The notes under the pieces: generated by a model
The model's database searches: none
The model's input: the letters and a program-made list of their open reading frames with translations, nothing else
Told to the model about the DNA's origin: nothing
Source of the DNA: Arthrobacter sp. efr-133-R2A-120
GTDB taxonomy: Bacteria > Actinomycetota > Actinomycetes > Actinomycetales > Micrococcaceae
DNA: 64,000 bases
Reading direction: 5' to 3'
Assembly: GCF_030209835.1 (NCBI RefSeq)
Contig: NZ_JARVRF010000010.1
Location: forward strand, 20,027-84,026
Program-made: the position numbers and the translations under genes
Shown: piece by piece, positions 61,649 through 64,000 of the stretch
Layout of the letters: each line of letters begins with the position of its first letter
How positions within the stretch are numbered: the first letter of the stretch is position 1

Positions 61649-62605
61649 TCATTCGCCCGGAACACTAATCGGCGAATCCGCGGGCAGTAGGTCGGGAAGC
61701 TCCGCAGCGAGCCAGGCCAGCGCGCCGCTGACCCCCGCTTCCACTTTGAGGCTCGCGAACCCGTCGCCGCGGGTCGGTCCACGGTTGATGATCACTACCG
61801 GCTTGCCGAGTTTGGCTGCGTGCCGGACGAACCTCAGCCCGCTCATGACCGTCAACGAGGAACCTGCCACCAGCAGCGCCCCGGCTTCGTCCACCATGGA
61901 ATACGCGCGTTGCACCCGATCCCTGGGCACATTTTCACCGAAGTACACGAAGTCGGGCTTGAGCGTTCCGCCGCAAACGGGGCAAACAGCGACGACGAAC
62001 GATCGGATGAGTTCGGGATCCTCAACGGATGCATCCGCGTCGGGTGCCATTTCCACGACGCCGGAAGCCTGGGCGGCTTCGAGGAAGCCGGGGTTGATTT
62101 CCTCAAGAATGGACGCGACGAGCTGCCGCGTAAAGACGTGTCCTTCCTCAAGGCAGATCACGCGATCGTAGCGGCCATGCAGGTCCACCACATTGACGCT
62201 GCCGGCGTCCTCGTGCAGGCGGTCCACGTTCTGCGTGATAAGCCCGGTGATCAGTCCGCGCCGTTCAAGGAGGGCGACGGCGGCATGCCCCGCATTCGGG
62301 TCCGCGTGCCGGAGGTGCGACCAACCAAGGTGGTTCCTCGCCCAGTACCGGCGCCGGTTGGCAGGACTTCCAATGAATTCCTGGTAGGTCATGGGGTTCC
62401 GCGGTGCGGCCCCCGGGCCGCGGTAGTCAGGGATTCCGGAGTCGGTGCTCAGGCCTGCTCCGGTCAGAACAGCAAGCCGCTTGCCGCCGAGAATTCCGTC
62501 GGCTCGGCGGAGAACGTCCACCTCGCCTGTATCCAGTTCAACTGCTGGGGCCGGCGGAAGGATGGCGAAGCCAGTCATTCCGACGCCGGGCCGTTGGGCG
62601 CTCAT
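61649..62605 (-). CDS. SIR2 family NAD-dependent protein deacetylase
   Basis: A 318-residue sirtuin that removes acyl groups from lysines using NAD. Seen: GAGLSTDSGIPDYRG (NAD site, about residues 49-63), the TQNVDRLH motif (about residues 124-131) and the catalytic His in DLHGRYD (about residue 144). In the zinc ribbon only three Cys are seen: VICLEEGH and VCPVCGG; the second Cys of the first CxxC pair is Glu. The start at ATG 62605 may be ATG 62578. Upstream of ahpE in coordinates; read after it in the same operon. Confidence 0.92.
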   Translation of the reverse strand: MSAQRPGVGMTGFAILPPAPAVELDTGEVDVLRRADGILGGKRLAVLTGAGLSTDSGIPDYRGPGAAPRNPMTYQEFIGSPANRRRYWARNHLGWSHLRHADPNAGHAAVALLERRGLITGLITQNVDRLHEDAGSVNVVDLHGRYDRVICLEEGHVFTRQLVASILEEINPGFLEAAQASGVVEMAPDADASVEDPELIRSFVVAVCPVCGGTLKPDFVYFGENVPRDRVQRAYSMVDEAGALLVAGSSLTVMSGLRFVRHAAKLGKPVVIINRGPTRGDGFASLKVEAGVSGALAWLAAELPDLLPADSPISVPGE

Positions 62606-62610
62606 CGCCG

Positions 62611-63114
62611 CTAGGCCTGGCCAAGTGCGGACAATGCCTCGCGGTATTCCGCCAGGTCGCGTGCCTGCCCGCGCGGATTGACGACGACGTAACGGATGAT
62701 GCCTGCGGCATCGATGATGAAAGTGCCCCGCAAGGACATGCCGGTAGCTGGATCAAACACGCCATACTTCTCGGCTACTTCGCCGTGCGGCCAGAAGTCG
62801 GCCAAGAGATCGAACTCGTAGCCTTCCTTGTCCGCGTATGCCCGCAAAGCGAACTTGCTGTCCACGGACACCCCGAGGACTGTGGCGTTGGCGTGTTCGA
62901 AAATACCTAGATTGTCACGGATCTCGCACAGCTCCCCCGTGCAGATTCCGGAGAAGGCGAAGGGATAAAAGACCACCACGACGTTGCGGCCGCGGAGATC
63001 GGACAAGCGGACCGGCTCGCCAAACTGGTTTACGAGCTCAAAATTCGGGGCTTCCTGGCCCACAACGGGAACTCCCGGACGCAGCCCGGGAGGGTTCAAC
63101 CTGGAGTGGGTCAC
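62611..63114 (-). CDS. ahpE: AhpE-like one-Cys peroxiredoxin
   Basis: Reduces peroxides. Starts at GTG 63112-63114, which overlaps the stop of the DUF3052 gene by four bases. The 167-residue protein has VVFYPFAFSGICTGELCEIRD, with the peroxidatic Cys in GICTGEL (about residue 45), as in mycobacterial AhpE, and an extra Cys four residues later. The Arg in LRGTFIID (about residue 122) is also conserved. Reducing partner is likely mycothiol/mycoredoxin, from knowledge of AhpE. Confidence 0.92.
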   Translation of the reverse strand: MTHSRLNPPGLRPGVPVVGQEAPNFELVNQFGEPVRLSDLRGRNVVVVFYPFAFSGICTGELCEIRDNLGIFEHANATVLGVSVDSKFALRAYADKEGYEFDLLADFWPHGEVAEKYGVFDPATGMSLRGTFIIDAAGIIRYVVVNPRGQARDLAEYREALSALGQA

Positions 63115-63533
63115 TTGTTCTTCTTGCGCGCTACAAGCCGAGTGGCGCTCCAGTCCTTGGAGACGCCTGCGGAGGTAGTGCAATGCAAGCCGGCGGTGGG
63201 AGCAGCGTCCTGAATATCCGAGGGCGAGACGTAGTTGTCGCGGCCGGACTTGGGGGTCAGCACCCAGACCACGCCGCCTTCACCCAAGGTGGTCAGTGAA
63301 TCCACGAGGGCGTCGACAAGGTCTCCATCACCATCACGCCACCAGAAAATGACCGCATCCACTACCTCGTGATCGTCTTCGTCAAGCAGCTCGGAACCCG
63401 TGAGTTCCTCAATGTCATCACGCAAATCGAAATCGACATCATCGTCGTAACCGAGTTCCTGAATTAGATCCCCATCTTTGAAACCCAATCTTTCCGCCAC
63501 ATTTACCGATGTGGCGGCGTCGGCCTCGCTCAC
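63111..63533 (-). CDS. DUF3052 family protein
   Basis: A 140-residue actinobacterial protein of unknown function. Starts at GTG 63533 with GGAGG upstream; the ORF further upstream has no family likeness. It is acidic (GYDDDVDFDLRDDIEELTGSELLDEDDHEVVDAVIFWWRDGDGD), contains the GGVVWVLTPKSGRDNYVSPSDIQDAAPTAGL segment that defines the family, and ends KKNK. It sits beside ahpE and the divergent aceE as in mycobacteria (Rv2238c to Rv2241). Confidence 0.9.
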   Translation of the reverse strand: MSEADAATSVNVAERLGFKDGDLIQELGYDDDVDFDLRDDIEELTGSELLDEDDHEVVDAVIFWWRDGDGDLVDALVDSLTTLGEGGVVWVLTPKSGRDNYVSPSDIQDAAPTAGLHCTTSAGVSKDWSATRLVARKKNK

Positions 63534-63959
63534 GTTTCCTCCTCTTGAAGTGATTTCGATTACTACAAGCCAACACCCTTTGGGCGTGTGCTTCAAGCCA
63601 TTGTCCCGCGTTCCACCATAATCCGCGCCCCAGCCACGGCTAAAGCCATGGCCGCAGACGGGGCCATGGCCCTACTGCAGCTACAACTGCCTACGATGTA
63701 ACAGCTTGAGTGTGACATACAACGCCTTCACGACAGCGCGGCTACGCATCGCGGCTCGTACAAAGCTACAGTGGCCAGTGAAGACTTTGGCTGCAGGGCA
63801 ACCGCCCGCCGCGAATAGCGCAGCTTGAGCTCAAGAGAACCTGCCCGGCGCACATGACCGGGCTGTTGTAACCGATATGTCGCACACGCCGCGTTCATGA
63901 CGGGCAGTTACCCTGCCGGACCTGAGGCGACGATGAATGCGCCAAAAGAGAGGTTGGAC
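63534..63959. other. Divergent intergenic region DUF3052/aceE
   Basis: A 426-base region with no supported gene. It should hold two divergent promoters. It contains short GGCCATGGCC-type repeats (about 63648-63669) and no clear operator. I saw no small RNA. Confidence 0.5.
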
Positions 63960-64000
63960 GTGGCTGCAGGAGAAGAGACCTCACACATCCTTAGCGGGTT
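63960..64000 (+). CDS. aceE: Pyruvate dehydrogenase E1 component, first codons only
   Basis: The window ends 41 bases into an ORF starting at GTG 63960, with GAGAGG seven bases upstream. The visible residues MAAGEETSHILSG match the N-terminus of actinobacterial homodimeric pyruvate dehydrogenase E1 (AceE) from memory, and the DUF3052/ahpE neighbourhood supports this. E1 decarboxylates pyruvate and passes the acetyl group to E2. The identity rests on 13 residues and context. Confidence 0.7.
   Translation, partial: MAAGEETSHILSG

Noticed and set aside
63111..63596. Longer start for the DUF3052 gene
   Set aside because: The 21 extra residues have no family likeness and the GTG at 63533 has a strong GGAGG site.

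Overview
The window is a 64 kb piece of the chromosome of a high-GC actinobacterium. Gene content and protein sequence point to the Micrococcaceae (Arthrobacter, Pseudarthrobacter or Paenarthrobacter type): a translational T-box in front of ileS, a clpX-clpP2-clpP1-tig block, two Nei/Fpg-like glycosylases, mycothiol-era redox proteins, MptB/GT87-type polyprenyl-phosphomannose mannosyltransferases and an AhpE-DUF3052-aceE end. Many genes start with GTG or TTG, and long open antisense frames lie over the real genes, as expected at high GC. The species inference comes from reading the proteins; no database search was run.

Layout. 1-7.2 kb: ileS (C-terminus cut off by the window edge) under a T-box, a short-chain dehydrogenase, a methyltransferase/DUF488 pair, and valS. 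7.5-13.6 kb: an Fpg-like glycosylase, a DsbA-fold protein, and the protein quality-control block clpX, clpP2, clpP1, tig. 13.6-16.6 kb: tRNA-Pro and tRNA-Gly, then nei2, rpiB and a DUF1648 membrane protein. 16.7-25.9 kb: pepN, an OsmC protein, an mscS-glbO pair, tesB, ettA, a lipoprotein and ssb. 26.2-29.2 kb: tRNA-Arg with a poorly coding stretch behind it, then a GNAT enzyme, map and an AlkD-like repair protein. 29.2-35.4 kb: four adjacent GT-C mannosyltransferases forming two paralogous pairs. 35.5-47.1 kb: orn, tRNA-His, def with a coupled acyltransferase, an HNH nuclease, a long-form gap, rnpB, yaaA, a zinc-ribbon-like/Nif3 pair, msrA, cysK-cysE and a second short-chain dehydrogenase. 47.3-56.2 kb: a sugar-acid locus with gnd, a GntR regulator, an idnD/idnO-type operon, a D-2-hydroxyacid dehydrogenase, an MHS transporter and an IclR regulator. 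57-61.4 kb: a cell-wall-anchored GH92 alpha-mannosidase with its LacI regulator. 61.5-64 kb: tRNA-Val, a sirtuin, ahpE, DUF3052 and the first codons of aceE.

How the parts connect. The GT-C cluster probably builds mannan or lipomannan outside the membrane from polyprenyl-phosphomannose, while the GH92 module probably trims alpha-mannans from the environment. The sugar-acid locus would pass gluconate, idonate or keto-gluconate carbon to the pentose phosphate pathway through gnd. A shared NNNTCA-N6-TGAACA motif links the IclR gene, the transporter and the dehydrogenase pair as one likely regulon.

Most of the window is conserved core genome. I found no phage, CRISPR array, insertion sequence or obviously new defence system. 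The observations most worth a second look are the two tandem GT87 paralogues that both appear to start at ATT codons, the IclR-type sites, the LacI-GH92 module bounded by two near-identical terminators beside tRNA-Val, and the deformylase-acyltransferase coupling.
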